NCBI RefSeq assembly: GCF_003058265.1
Contig: NZ_QBUK01000012.1
Span: forward strand, 1-64,000
Origin: Flagellimonas amoyensis
GTDB taxonomy: Bacteria > Bacteroidota > Bacteroidia > Flavobacteriales > Flavobacteriaceae
Direction: 5' to 3'
DNA length: 64,000 nt
Shown here: positions 27,067 through 35,306 of the stretch, piece after piece
Layout of the letters: each line of letters opens with the position of its first letter
Numbering within the stretch: the stretch's first letter is position 1
Program-made: the position numbers and the translations under genes
The notes under the pieces: model-generated
Told to the model about the DNA's origin: nothing
Databases searched by the model: none
Seen by the model: the letters and a program-made list of their open reading frames with translations, nothing else

Positions 27067-28046
27067 TGAGGTTCAAGGTATTTCTTTTATGTTCTCTTTT
27101 GGGATGTATTCTTCAGGCCCAGGAACCTTATCGAAAAATTGTGGTGGCGCAGGATGGGAGTGGCGATTTCACCCAGATCCAAGAGGCCATCAATTCCACT
27201 CGCGACCTTGGCCCTTCCTATGTACAGTTTTTTATCAAGGAAGGGATTTATGAAGAATATATTGAGATTCCTTCCTGGAAGCATCAGTTGACCTTTATTG
27301 GGGAAAGCAGGGACGGGACCATCATCCGTGGGAACAATTATTCAGGGAAAATGACCAAGGATGACGGTAAACTATCCACCTTTACGTCACATACCGTTCT
27401 TGTGGAAGGGGACGACATCCATTTCAAAAACCTGACCATACAGAACACTTGGTGCGACAAGGGACAGGCTGTGGCACTGCATGTAGAGGGTGATCGGTTC
27501 ATTGCCGAGGATTGTACTATTTTGGGTTGCCAGGACACAGTTTATACGGCAAACGAAGGCAGTCGACAGTACTATGACAACTGCCTCATTGCAGGGACCA
27601 CCGATTTCATTTTTGGGGAGGCAACGGCCGTTTTCAAGGATTGTGAGATCCGTAGCCTAAAGGATTCCTATATTACGGCGGCAGCCACACCAAAGGGTCA
27701 AACCTATGGTTATGTGTTCCTCAATGCCCGATTGACTGCGGAGGAAGGCGTATCCAAAGTATATCTCGGACGTCCGTGGAGGCCTTATGCCCGAACCGTT
27801 TTCATCGATTCTGACCTAGGACCTCACATACTGCCCGAAGGATGGCACCATTGGCCCGGGGATCAGATGTTCCCGGATAAGGAAAAAACGACCTATTATG
27901 CCGAATCCAATAGCAAGGGGCCAGGGGCCGGCCCTAAAACAAGGGTGGACTGGTCGCACCAACTAAACGCCGATGAGGTGAAAAAATATACCTTGGAAAA
28001 CATATTCAATGGCTGGGTTCCGGCCGAGATAAAACTATACAACTGA
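27063..28046 (+). CDS. Pectin methylesterase (CE8), stand-alone
   Basis: A 327-residue secreted CE8 beta-helix enzyme that demethylates homogalacturonan. It has a signal peptide (MMRFKVFLLCSLLGCILQAQ) and the opening motif IVVAQDGSGDFTQIQEAIN. The active-site blocks are GQAVALHVEG, QDTVY, the nucleophile in TDFIFGEA, and GRPWRPYAR. It is coupled by ATGA to the hydrolase before it, with one base to the KdgF gene after it. It duplicates the CE8 half of the PL1-CE8 fusion, but as a single domain. Confidence 0.95.
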   Translation: MMRFKVFLLCSLLGCILQAQEPYRKIVVAQDGSGDFTQIQEAINSTRDLGPSYVQFFIKEGIYEEYIEIPSWKHQLTFIGESRDGTIIRGNNYSGKMTKDDGKLSTFTSHTVLVEGDDIHFKNLTIQNTWCDKGQAVALHVEGDRFIAEDCTILGCQDTVYTANEGSRQYYDNCLIAGTTDFIFGEATAVFKDCEIRSLKDSYITAAATPKGQTYGYVFLNARLTAEEGVSKVYLGRPWRPYARTVFIDSDLGPHILPEGWHHWPGDQMFPDKEKTTYYAESNSKGPGAGPKTRVDWSHQLNADEVKKYTLENIFNGWVPAEIKLYN

Positions 28047-28047
28047 G

Positions 28048-28386
28048 ATGAAATTGAAGAAAGATCTATTTTTTGATGGAGCCTCCGACTGGGAGGATTT
28101 GGGCGGAGGGGTTTCCCGACAGTTTGTAGGGTACAATTCCCAGCAGATGATGGTAAAGGTCAAGTTTGAAAAAGGGGCCATCGGTGCCATGCACCATCAT
28201 TTTCATTCCCAGGTCACCTATGTGGCCGGTGGGCAGTTTGAAGTCACTGTGGATGGCCAAACCAAAGTATTGAAAGACGGTGATGGTTTTTTTGCCCAGC
28301 CCAATATCGAGCATGGGGTAAAATGTCTCGAAGCGGGCCTATTGATTGATGTATTTACACCTCTCAGGGAGGATTTTTTGAAATGA
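28048..28386 (+). CDS. kdgF: KdgF-like cupin, unsaturated uronate processing
   Basis: A 112-residue single-domain cupin without a signal peptide. The metal motif MHHHFHSQ offers H49, H51 and Q55, and the second cupin motif NIEHG offers H89, the pattern of KdgF. KdgF opens 4,5-unsaturated galacturonate to 5-keto-4-deoxyuronate, the KduI substrate. That closes the gap between GH105 in the periplasm and KduI in the cytoplasm. Small cupins are easily confused, so the symbol rests on length, motif and position. Confidence 0.85.
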   Translation: MKLKKDLFFDGASDWEDLGGGVSRQFVGYNSQQMMVKVKFEKGAIGAMHHHFHSQVTYVAGGQFEVTVDGQTKVLKDGDGFFAQPNIEHGVKCLEAGLLIDVFTPLREDFLK

Positions 28387-28418
28387 TATAAAGCAATAAA
28401 CTGAACAATTTACAGCAC

Positions 28419-30122
28419 ATGAAAAAGATTGGATTTCAACTGATGACTTTAGGGATGGTCGCACTATCATTTGTGGCCTGCGGTGAAAAAGAAGGTAAGA
28501 CCATCGCCGAGCAACCCAAGGAAGAAACAGCCGATATGTATGAAGGGGTGGAGTTTGATATGCCAAGGGTCAAAGAGACCTCCTTTCCGGATTATCAGGT
28601 GTCCATTGCAGATTTTGGCGCAGTGGGTGATGGCATCCAGAGCAATACAAGCGCATTTGCCGATGCTATAGAAGAGGTATCCAAGAAAGGAGGCGGAAAG
28701 GTAGTGGTGCCAAGGGGAATGTGGCTTACGGGTCCCATACAGTTCAAGAGCAACATCAACCTGCACTTGGAAGATGGGGCATTGCTGCTTTTCAGTAAGA
28801 ATTTTGACGAATACCCCTTGGTGGAGACCAGCTTTGAGGGGTTGAACACCGTTCGTTGTATGTCGCCCATCTACGCGATCGGGGTGGAGAATATCGCCAT
28901 TACAGGAAACGGGACCATTGATGGCAGTGGGGATGCATGGCGTTATGTGAAAAAGGGAAAGATGACCTCCAGCCAATGGAAGAGCCTTGTCAAATCTGGA
29001 GGCGTACTTAACGAAACCGAAGACATTTGGTTTCCCTCTGAATCCTCCCTCTCCGGATTTATAGCCACGGACAACTTTAACGTGCCCCAGTCCAATGACA
29101 GACAGGTTTTGGAGGGAATGAAGGATTTCCTTCGTCCCGTAATGGTGAGTATTGTCAAGAGCAAGCGTATTTTGTTGGATGGCCCAACGTTCCAAAATTC
29201 ACCTGCTTGGAACATCCATCCGCTCATGAGCGAAGATGTCATCATCCGTAACCTTAACGTAAGAAACCCATGGTACTCCCAAAATGGGGACGGCCTAGAC
29301 CTGGAATCCTGTAAAAATGTACTCATCTACAACAACACCTTTGATGTGGGGGACGATGCCATCTGTTTCAAATCGGGTAAGAACAAGGACGGGCGGGACC
29401 GGGGCATGCCCACGGAAAATGTGATCGTGAGGAACAATATTGTCTATCACGGTCACGGAGGCTTTGTGGTGGGCAGCGAAATGTCGGGCGGGGTAAGGAA
29501 CGTCCATGTTTCCAACTGCACATTTATCGGCACCGATATTGGACTTCGCTTCAAAAGTACCCGAGGAAGGGGAGGCGTTGTGGAGAACATCCATATTTCC
29601 AACATCGATATGATCAACATCCCTACGGACGCCATCAATTTCAACCTGTTCTATGAGGGCAATTCCCCTATTTTGGAGGAAGATCAAAGTGCGGAGGATG
29701 AGGCACGTGATGAGGCCTTGGTGCCTGTCACCGAAGAAACGCCATCCTTTAAAAACATCCACATGAAGAACATTCGGGTGGTAGCTTCGGGTGTTGCGGC
29801 CAATTTCCAGGGATTACCCGAGATGAACCTTCAAAATGTTACCTTGGAAAATGCCTTTTTGGAGGCAGAGAAAGGCATTGTTGCCGTGGACACGGACGGT
29901 CTGATTTTAAAAGACGTCAAGGTTGTTCCGACCAAGGGAAGTGCCCTTACGCTATACAACAGCAAAAATGTGGAGGTAAATGCATTCTCCCACGAAATGA
30001 AGGAGGGCAGTCCTGTCCGGATTTTGGGCCCATTGACGGGGAAGGTAAAATTGGAAAAGAAGTTGCAAGCCCAGGCCGAACTGGGTAAAGGAGTTCCAGA
30101 GGGAGCTGTATCCTTTGAATAA
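28419..30122 (+). CDS. Polygalacturonase-like hydrolase, GH28 family
   Basis: A 567-residue lipoprotein (signal with C21, SFVACGEKEG) with the right-handed beta-helix of GH28. Catalytic motifs: NGDGLDLES, DDAICFKSGK, GHGGFVVGSE (catalytic His region) and RFKSTRGRGG, a variant of the RIK motif. The opening IADFGAVGDGIQSNTSAFADAIEE is the classic GH28 N-terminus. It likely hydrolyses galacturonan or rhamnogalacturonan oligomers at the surface or in the periplasm. The stretch EEDQSAEDEARDEALVPVTEE is an acidic insertion between helix coils. Confidence 0.94.
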   Translation: MKKIGFQLMTLGMVALSFVACGEKEGKTIAEQPKEETADMYEGVEFDMPRVKETSFPDYQVSIADFGAVGDGIQSNTSAFADAIEEVSKKGGGKVVVPRGMWLTGPIQFKSNINLHLEDGALLLFSKNFDEYPLVETSFEGLNTVRCMSPIYAIGVENIAITGNGTIDGSGDAWRYVKKGKMTSSQWKSLVKSGGVLNETEDIWFPSESSLSGFIATDNFNVPQSNDRQVLEGMKDFLRPVMVSIVKSKRILLDGPTFQNSPAWNIHPLMSEDVIIRNLNVRNPWYSQNGDGLDLESCKNVLIYNNTFDVGDDAICFKSGKNKDGRDRGMPTENVIVRNNIVYHGHGGFVVGSEMSGGVRNVHVSNCTFIGTDIGLRFKSTRGRGGVVENIHISNIDMINIPTDAINFNLFYEGNSPILEEDQSAEDEARDEALVPVTEETPSFKNIHMKNIRVVASGVAANFQGLPEMNLQNVTLENAFLEAEKGIVAVDTDGLILKDVKVVPTKGSALTLYNSKNVEVNAFSHEMKEGSPVRILGPLTGKVKLEKKLQAQAELGKGVPEGAVSFE

Positions 30123-30128
30123 AAAAGC

Positions 30129-30860
30129 ATGAGGAAATTATTAGTATTGATCCCTTTGCTGTTGGCATTTTCGATGCCGCAGCATACACCTACCATTCAT
30201 TTGGCAGGGGATTCCACCATGGCGAACAAGCCCTATACACCCAACAACCCCGAGAAAGGTTGGGGGCAAGTGTTGCCCTTATATGTGGAAGGTATCCAAG
30301 TGAAGAACTATGCCATCAATGGACGGGCCACCAAAGACTTCAGGGCAGAAGGGCATTGGGACAGATTGCTCAGCGAGGTACAACCCGGGGATTATGTCAT
30401 CATCCAGTTTGGGCACAATGATGAATCCCCCAGCAAGGGAGAACTGCGTTATTCCACACCAGAGCAGTACAGGGCCAACTTGAAACAGTTTGTCCTCGAT
30501 GTGCGGAAGGAACGGGCAACCCCCATTTTGGCCACATCCATCACCCGGAGGAAATTTGAGAACGGTGTGTTGGTCCATACCCACGGGGTCTATCCCGACA
30601 AAGTGCGCGAAGTAGTAAAGGAAATGGAAGTCCCTCTGCTTGAAATGGAGGAGCGCACCCGCGAATTGGTCTCCACTTTTGGGGAGGAACGTTCCAAGCA
30701 ATTGTTTTTGCACTATCTCCCGGGCGAATACGCTATTTTTCCGGTGGGGGAGGCGGACGATACACACCTTTCACCAACAGGAGCCTTTGCCGTGTGTGAT
30801 TTGGCGGTGGACGAACTGAAGAAGGCCGTGCCGGAGCTCGTGGCGTATTTCAAGCCCTAA
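30129..30860 (+). CDS. Rhamnogalacturonan acetylesterase-like GDSL hydrolase (CE12), copy 2
   Basis: A 243-residue SGNH hydrolase with signal peptide. Block I is LAGDSTMANK, block III FGHNDES, and the Asp-His pair is in DDTHLSPTGA. It belongs to the same family as the gene at 25385-26167 but is clearly divergent (shorter, different insertions), so the pair probably deacetylates different positions or backbones. It is the last gene of the pectin locus; the 83 bases behind it show no clear hairpin terminator. Confidence 0.92.
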   Translation: MRKLLVLIPLLLAFSMPQHTPTIHLAGDSTMANKPYTPNNPEKGWGQVLPLYVEGIQVKNYAINGRATKDFRAEGHWDRLLSEVQPGDYVIIQFGHNDESPSKGELRYSTPEQYRANLKQFVLDVRKERATPILATSITRRKFENGVLVHTHGVYPDKVREVVKEMEVPLLEMEERTRELVSTFGEERSKQLFLHYLPGEYAIFPVGEADDTHLSPTGAFAVCDLAVDELKKAVPELVAYFKP

Positions 30861-30943
30861 TGTCTAAAATAGCAAAGAACATTTTGCAAAAGCGTCCCTG
30901 TGGGCTACTTTTGGCATCTCCATTTGTTTGATAAAAAAGCGTT

Positions 30944-31588
30944 GTGGTTGCCAAAACGGACCCTGTTTTAGTGGAAGAAAAGTGGAACGCCTATTCCCAT
31001 GCGTTCGGGATTGTCCTGGCCTTGGTGGGCAGTGTGTTCCTTTTCAAAAAAGAACTGGGTCAAACGCCCTATCTGAAAGGCAGTCTCATTGCCTATTCCC
31101 TGTCGCTCGTATTGTTGTTTGTGGCCTCTACCGTGTACCATGCCGTGGAAGACCCCAAACTCAAAAAAAAGCTTCGGATCTTGGACCATATCAGCATTTA
31201 TTACCTGATTGCCGGGACCTATACCCCAGTGTGTCTTACGGTGCTGCTGCCATCAAAGGGATGGTTGTTGTTCTATCTGGTTTGGGGCATTGCCCTGTTC
31301 GGAACGGTGTTGAAAATATTTTTCACGGGAAAGTTTGAAGTATTTTCCTTGGTACTTTATGGGGTAATGGGGTGGTTGATTGTCATTGACCTTCCTTATT
31401 TGATGGGGCATATGTCTTCCACAGGTTTGCTCTACCTTGGATTTGGAGGGGCCTTTTATACCATAGGCATTTTATTTTATGCGGTGAAAAGGATTCCCTT
31501 TAACCATTTGATATGGCACTTTTTTGTGTTGGGTGGCGCCGTGAGCCATTGGTTTTTGATATATGGGATTATTGGGTATTTGGTTTGA
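30944..31588 (+). CDS. Hemolysin III / TrhA-family membrane protein
   Basis: A 214-residue membrane protein of the PAQR/HlyIII (TrhA) family with seven hydrophobic segments. The family signature EEKWNAYSHAFGIVLAL is at the start, followed by ASTVYHAVEDPKLKKKLRILDHISIYYLIAGTYTP and the C-terminal HLIWHFFVLGGAVSHW with conserved histidines. It may act in membrane-lipid homeostasis. No ATG is available; I use GTG 30944, but GTG 30971 just before EEKWNAYSH is possible. Confidence 0.87.
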   Translation: MVAKTDPVLVEEKWNAYSHAFGIVLALVGSVFLFKKELGQTPYLKGSLIAYSLSLVLLFVASTVYHAVEDPKLKKKLRILDHISIYYLIAGTYTPVCLTVLLPSKGWLLFYLVWGIALFGTVLKIFFTGKFEVFSLVLYGVMGWLIVIDLPYLMGHMSSTGLLYLGFGGAFYTIGILFYAVKRIPFNHLIWHFFVLGGAVSHWFLIYGIIGYLV

Positions 31589-31600
31589 TAAAAACCGAAG

Positions 31601-32290
31601 CTACACAAAATAAGCAATCCCTATTCCCAGAATGATGACCAAGAGTTTCCTTAGGTTGAAAGCGTGTCCTTGCGCACTTTCAAAAAGGATGATGGTGGAA
31701 ATATGAAAAAATACCCCAATGGCCAAGGAGGTCAGCAAATGGCCGTGGCTCTCCATCCATTCCGATTGTGCCGAAACAAAGCTGCCCAAAGGGGTCATCA
31801 GCGAAAAGGCGGCCATGAACAACAGGATGGTGCCCAACTTCATTTTGGAATTTAGCAGAAAAATACTGAGGACTATGGCAATTGGGACCTTGTGGATGAT
31901 AATGCCATAGAGAATGGAATTGTTGCCATGGATGGGAACACCTTCTACCAAGGCGTGGATGGACAAACTCAGAAATAGGAGCAAGGGAAACCTATTTTCC
32001 TTCAAATCGATGTGCAAGTGTCCATGTTCCGCTCCCTTGGAAAAGAATTCCAAAAAAATCTGCAACAAGATGCCCCCCAAAATATAAAGTGCTATGGTTT
32101 TGGGATCATGGCCTTCATACACTTCCGGGAGCAGTTCAAAAAAAGTGAGCGCCAACAAAAAGGCACCGCTGAATGCCAACAAAAGCTTGATGCGGGCCGT
32201 ATCAGAAGGCTTGGTGAACCGTACAAATGCGAATCCTGCCCAAACGGCAACGATGGGGGCCAAATAAATGAAGATAGAAGGAAAATCCAT
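31601..32290 (-). CDS. ZIP-family metal transporter
   Basis: A 229-residue inner-membrane protein with about eight hydrophobic segments. The paired ZIP metal-site motifs are visible: SIHALVEGVPIH on one helix and IHKVPIAIVLS on the next. A histidine-bearing loop (GAEHGHLHID) precedes them. It imports zinc or another divalent metal. It is divergent from the RlmL-like gene, and its -7 box (32308-32315, minus strand) lies 18 bases upstream of the start. Confidence 0.9.
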   Translation of the reverse strand: MDFPSIFIYLAPIVAVWAGFAFVRFTKPSDTARIKLLLAFSGAFLLALTFFELLPEVYEGHDPKTIALYILGGILLQIFLEFFSKGAEHGHLHIDLKENRFPLLLFLSLSIHALVEGVPIHGNNSILYGIIIHKVPIAIVLSIFLLNSKMKLGTILLFMAAFSLMTPLGSFVSAQSEWMESHGHLLTSLAIGVFFHISTIILFESAQGHAFNLRKLLVIILGIGIAYFV

Positions 32291-32307
32291 ATCTAGGCTT
32301 GAAGGGG

Positions 32308-32326
32308 CAAAAATAGCCTATTTTTA
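32308..32326. promoter_or_regulatory. Back-to-back divergent promoters of the ZIP and RlmL-like genes
   Basis: On the minus strand 32315-32308 reads TATTTTTG (exact TAnnTTTG). On the plus strand 32319-32326 reads TATTTTTA (one mismatch). The two -7 boxes face outward with three bases between them, so RNA polymerases could compete. Confidence 0.5.
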
Positions 32327-32346
32327 CGGAAAGATTTTAAGATAGG

Positions 32347-33504
32347 ATGGCAGGAAATTTTAAGATGATGGCCAAGACCCTTTATGGCTTTGAGCCACTT
32401 TTGGCCAAAGAACTACGGAACTTGGGGGCTGGTAGGGTAGAGGAAGGTGTCAGGAACGTAACATTTGAAGGGGACACCGGGTTCATGTACAAGGCCAATC
32501 TTTGCCTTCGGACGGCATTGAAAGTGTACAAGCCCATAAGCACGTTCAGGGTCTTCAACGAAAAGGACCTCTACAAAAAAATTTACGAACTGGATTGGCC
32601 CCAATTTTTTGGTGCTGATAAAACCTTTGCCATAGATACTACCATGAGTTCGGAAGTGTTCAATAATTCCATGTTCGTCTCCCTCAAGGGCAAGGATGCC
32701 ATTGTGGACAAATTCAGGGAAGTGGAAAGACAGCGTCCCAATGTGGATTCACAGGATCCCGATGTGCGTATCAATATCCACATCCATGAAAATACCTGTA
32801 CGGTCTCATTGGACAGTTCTGGAAATTCATTGCACCAGAGGGGGTATCGCATTTTGACCAATATTGCGCCCATCAATGAGGTATTGGCCGCCGGACTGCT
32901 CTTGGCAAGTGCTTGGGACGGACACACCGATTTTTTGGACCCCATGTGCGGTAGCGGTACCTTTTTGATCGAAGCGGCCATGATTGCCTGCAACATCCCG
33001 GCCAACATCAATCGGGAAGCATATGCCTTTATGCATTGGAAGGATTACGATGCAGAACTGCATGAAAAAATTGTGGAAGCCAGTTTGAAGAAGATCCGGG
33101 AGTTCCATCATAAGATAATTGGATACGACAAGGCCCCTTCAGCGGTGCGAAAGGCACAGGAAAATGTGGAGAATGCCAATCTTGCGGAATACATCACCAT
33201 AGATCGGAAGGATTTTTTCAGGACGGAGAAACCGGTGGAAGGCAAGTTGCATATGGTGTTCAATCCTCCCTATGGGGAGCGTTTGCCCATTGAGGTGGAC
33301 GAATTCTATGCCAAGATAGGAGATACCCTGAAACAGGAGTATCCAGGCACGGATGCATGGATGATCACCTCCAACCTTGAAGCTTTGAAGCATGTCGGTT
33401 TACGTCCATCACGGAAAATAAAGGCGTACAACGGAAAACTGGAGGCACGCTTGGTCAAGTACGAAATTTATGAAGGGAGCAAGAAGGCAAAGTACCAGGA
33501 CTAG
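32347..33504 (+). CDS. THUMP-domain class I RNA methyltransferase (RlmL N-terminal-like)
   Basis: A 385-residue SAM-dependent RNA methyltransferase with an N-terminal ferredoxin-like/THUMP region (about 1-160). The Rossmann methylase domain follows: motif I region LDPMCGSGTFLIEAAMIAC and catalytic motif FNPPYGERL (NPPY), typical of N2-guanine methylation. It resembles the RlmL half of E. coli RlmKL, which modifies G2445 of 23S rRNA, and lacks the RlmK half. Target is inferred from family only. Confidence 0.92.
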   Translation: MAGNFKMMAKTLYGFEPLLAKELRNLGAGRVEEGVRNVTFEGDTGFMYKANLCLRTALKVYKPISTFRVFNEKDLYKKIYELDWPQFFGADKTFAIDTTMSSEVFNNSMFVSLKGKDAIVDKFREVERQRPNVDSQDPDVRINIHIHENTCTVSLDSSGNSLHQRGYRILTNIAPINEVLAAGLLLASAWDGHTDFLDPMCGSGTFLIEAAMIACNIPANINREAYAFMHWKDYDAELHEKIVEASLKKIREFHHKIIGYDKAPSAVRKAQENVENANLAEYITIDRKDFFRTEKPVEGKLHMVFNPPYGERLPIEVDEFYAKIGDTLKQEYPGTDAWMITSNLEALKHVGLRPSRKIKAYNGKLEARLVKYEIYEGSKKAKYQD

Positions 33505-33546
33505 ATCAACAATTTTGTGATTGTTGCAACAACAACAACGAAAAAA

Positions 33547-33577
33547 TTTGCTTAAGTGGAATAAATGTTTAGCTTTG
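33547..33577 (+). promoter_or_regulatory. Predicted promoter of a small transcript
   Basis: TTTG at 33547-33550 and TAGCTTTG at 33570-33577 match the Bacteroidetes -33 and -7 consensus exactly, with a 19-base spacer. No gene follows on this strand; the next feature is a terminator about 50 bases downstream. Confidence 0.65.
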
Positions 33578-33582
33578 GCATG

Positions 33583-33654
33583 TGTTTAGAACACAAACTA
33601 ACTAACTCAATCTAATTATCGGGAAAAGGACTTGAAAATTCAGGTCCTTTTTTT
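33583..33654 (+). ncRNA. Candidate small RNA, about 70 nt
   Basis: The segment runs from the expected start (about 5-7 bases behind the -7 box) to the end of the terminator. It has no reading frame of useful size. The 5' part is single-stranded looking (ACACAAACTAACTAACTCAA) and the 3' part is the hairpin terminator. An sRNA or the residue of a small untranslated unit are both possible; no Rfam family is recognised. Confidence 0.4.
33625..33654 (+). terminator. Rho-independent terminator
   Basis: AAAGGACTTGAA pairs with TTCAGGTCCTTT (one G-T wobble) around a two-base turn and runs into seven Ts. It can serve the candidate small RNA and the RlmL-like gene. On the minus strand it could also weakly serve the convergent VOC gene. 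Confidence 0.85.
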
Positions 33655-33680
33655 GTTGGGATCAACGAAGTTGGAATTGC

Positions 33681-34022
33681 TTATTTGTCCGACCAAATGG
33701 CCAGTTCATTATGGGATGGGTCGGTAAAATGGAACCTTCTGCCGCCGGGAAACGGGAATATGTCCTTTACGATGACACCCCCTGCGTTGACCACCTTTTC
33801 CCGTATGCCTTCCAGGTCCTCATGGTAGAGTACGATCAAAGCTCCGTTCACTGCCTGTTCCTCGGTTCTTTCAAAACCACCTTCGAGCCCACTATCCGAA
33901 AAGGCAACATAATCGGGACCATAGTCCGTGAACGACCAACCAAAGGTAGGGCCATAAAAAGCCTTTATTTCTTGAAGGTCATTTGCCTTGAACTCCACAT
34001 AATTGATATGGCTATTCTCCAT
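33681..34022 (-). CDS. VOC-family (glyoxalase/bleomycin-resistance fold) protein
   Basis: A 113-residue vicinal-oxygen-chelate protein beginning MENSHINYVEFKANDLQEIKAFYGPTFGWSFTDYG. It has the paired beta-alpha-beta modules and the closing motif GGRRFHFTDPSHNELAIW. No specific substrate can be assigned. It is the last gene of a minus-strand set (rlmD, DUF6452, DUF6048, VOC), two bases behind DUF6048. Confidence 0.9.
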   Translation of the reverse strand: MENSHINYVEFKANDLQEIKAFYGPTFGWSFTDYGPDYVAFSDSGLEGGFERTEEQAVNGALIVLYHEDLEGIREKVVNAGGVIVKDIFPFPGGRRFHFTDPSHNELAIWSDK

Positions 34023-34024
34023 GG

Positions 34025-34786
34025 TTACTGTTCGGGTTCTTCCTTTTTCTTTTTTGATTTTTTATATAGAGGGATGAAGTAGGAAATGCTATAGTTGTAG
34101 CTCACCCCAAAATTACTCCCATCTGTCACCTTGTTGAAGCCTGGGATCCAGAGGTTCGGGAAGCGCTCATCTTCCTTATTGGAAACCAAGAATCCCAAAC
34201 GGGCACTCATGCCAATATAAATATTGGCGAAAAGTTCGGCCTTGATGCCCATGACGAACTCCAACCACGAAGCGTTCAGACCACTGAATTCCTCATTGGG
34301 TTGGATGCCCGGCAAAAAGTCGGGATTGTATAGATGATTGCTGTTGAAAATGGTGTAATCGTTCAGGGTCTGGCTAAAACTTGCAGCGGCAAACCTTCCC
34401 CCGATGGTAATGGAATTGTTCATCCCGAACCAATTTTGGTAGGTGTTCACTTCTGCCCCCACTTTAATGTAGCTTCCCGAAGTCTTGAAATTGTAAAGCA
34501 GGGTACTGTTCAGGCTTTCTCCCTGTGTTTTGGTCTCGTTCCCGATCTCAGCGGCCAAATAGAGTTTTTGGGTCAATCGGTAGTCCCCGACCAATTCCAG
34601 GCCTGTATAGTCCTCATCGGCAAAGGACAACACCAGTTTGCTCAAATCCACACCCACCCGAAGGCCATATTCATCCTTATACTCCACCGTATCCTTGGGT
34701 TGAAGGTCTATAGGTTCACTCTGCCCCAACATACAAATGGGGAGCAGTACCATGGAAACGAAAAGACTAATGAAATATCTTGACAT
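34025..34786 (-). CDS. DUF6048-like outer-membrane protein
   Basis: A 253-residue secreted protein starting MSRYFISLFVSMVLLPICMLGQ (signal peptide). Repeated amphipathic beta strands suggest a small outer-membrane barrel (LYLAAEIGNETKTQ, YIKVGAEVNTYQNW, ELFANIYIGMSARLGFLV). The tail KKSKKKKEEPEQ is highly charged. The longer frame upstream overlaps the DUF6452 gene; the chosen ATG leaves a 20-base overlap with it. It appears to be DUF6048; function unknown. Confidence 0.82.
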   Translation of the reverse strand: MSRYFISLFVSMVLLPICMLGQSEPIDLQPKDTVEYKDEYGLRVGVDLSKLVLSFADEDYTGLELVGDYRLTQKLYLAAEIGNETKTQGESLNSTLLYNFKTSGSYIKVGAEVNTYQNWFGMNNSITIGGRFAAASFSQTLNDYTIFNSNHLYNPDFLPGIQPNEEFSGLNASWLEFVMGIKAELFANIYIGMSARLGFLVSNKEDERFPNLWIPGFNKVTDGSNFGVSYNYSISYFIPLYKKSKKKKEEPEQ

Positions 34787-35276
34787 GGATGTTGTTGGAG
34801 TTTTCAATGGTTTGTTGGACAACAGAAATGTCCTGTATCCAATTGGTTGCACTTTCAGGGAGCGTAATGCTGATACCATCGTAATTGATCACGAACCCGC
34901 ATGCCCGGGAAGCAAAATCTTCCCTTGTGGTATACGAAATGGTCAGGGAATCAATGTTTCCTGTTTCCGCATCGGTCTCATCATCATCGGCAGAATCGTT
35001 GATAAAGGCAAATGAGGTGCTGGTCACATCGTTCCGGAGTGGAATCCCTATCGAGTCCAAATCGGCCCGGTCAGTAAAGGTGTTGAGGGTGCTGTCCAAG
35101 ATCACTTCTTTGATACGGAGCGATGGCACGTCCTTCGCGACAGTGGTATCTTCTATGTCAAAAAAACCAATGACCAGAAGCGGTGTGTCCCCGTTGACAC
35201 AGATGTCATCTTTTTCGCAGGAAGAAAAATAGATGAGCAATGATAGGATAAGCAGGATGGGGATTATTCTCTTCAT
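34767..35276 (-). CDS. DUF6452-like lipoprotein
   Basis: A 169-residue lipoprotein (MKRIIPILLILSLLIYFSSCEKDD, lipobox Cys at 20). The mature part opens with a cysteine-bearing CVNGDTPLLVIGFFD motif and is acidic and beta-rich. It lies between rlmD and the DUF6048 gene, a pairing I know from flavobacterial genomes. It possibly acts with the DUF6048 barrel at the outer membrane, inferred from coupling only. Confidence 0.82.
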   Translation of the reverse strand: MKRIIPILLILSLLIYFSSCEKDDICVNGDTPLLVIGFFDIEDTTVAKDVPSLRIKEVILDSTLNTFTDRADLDSIGIPLRNDVTSTSFAFINDSADDDETDAETGNIDSLTISYTTREDFASRACGFVINYDGISITLPESATNWIQDISVVQQTIENSNNIHVKIFH

Positions 35277-35306
35277 TCCAAATAGTAGCGGATTTTAATT
35301 CAACAA

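Noticed and set aside
28066..28314. Minus-strand frame antisense to the cupin gene
   Set aside because: The plus-strand cupin has metal ligands and correct spacing to CE8; the antisense frame has none of this.
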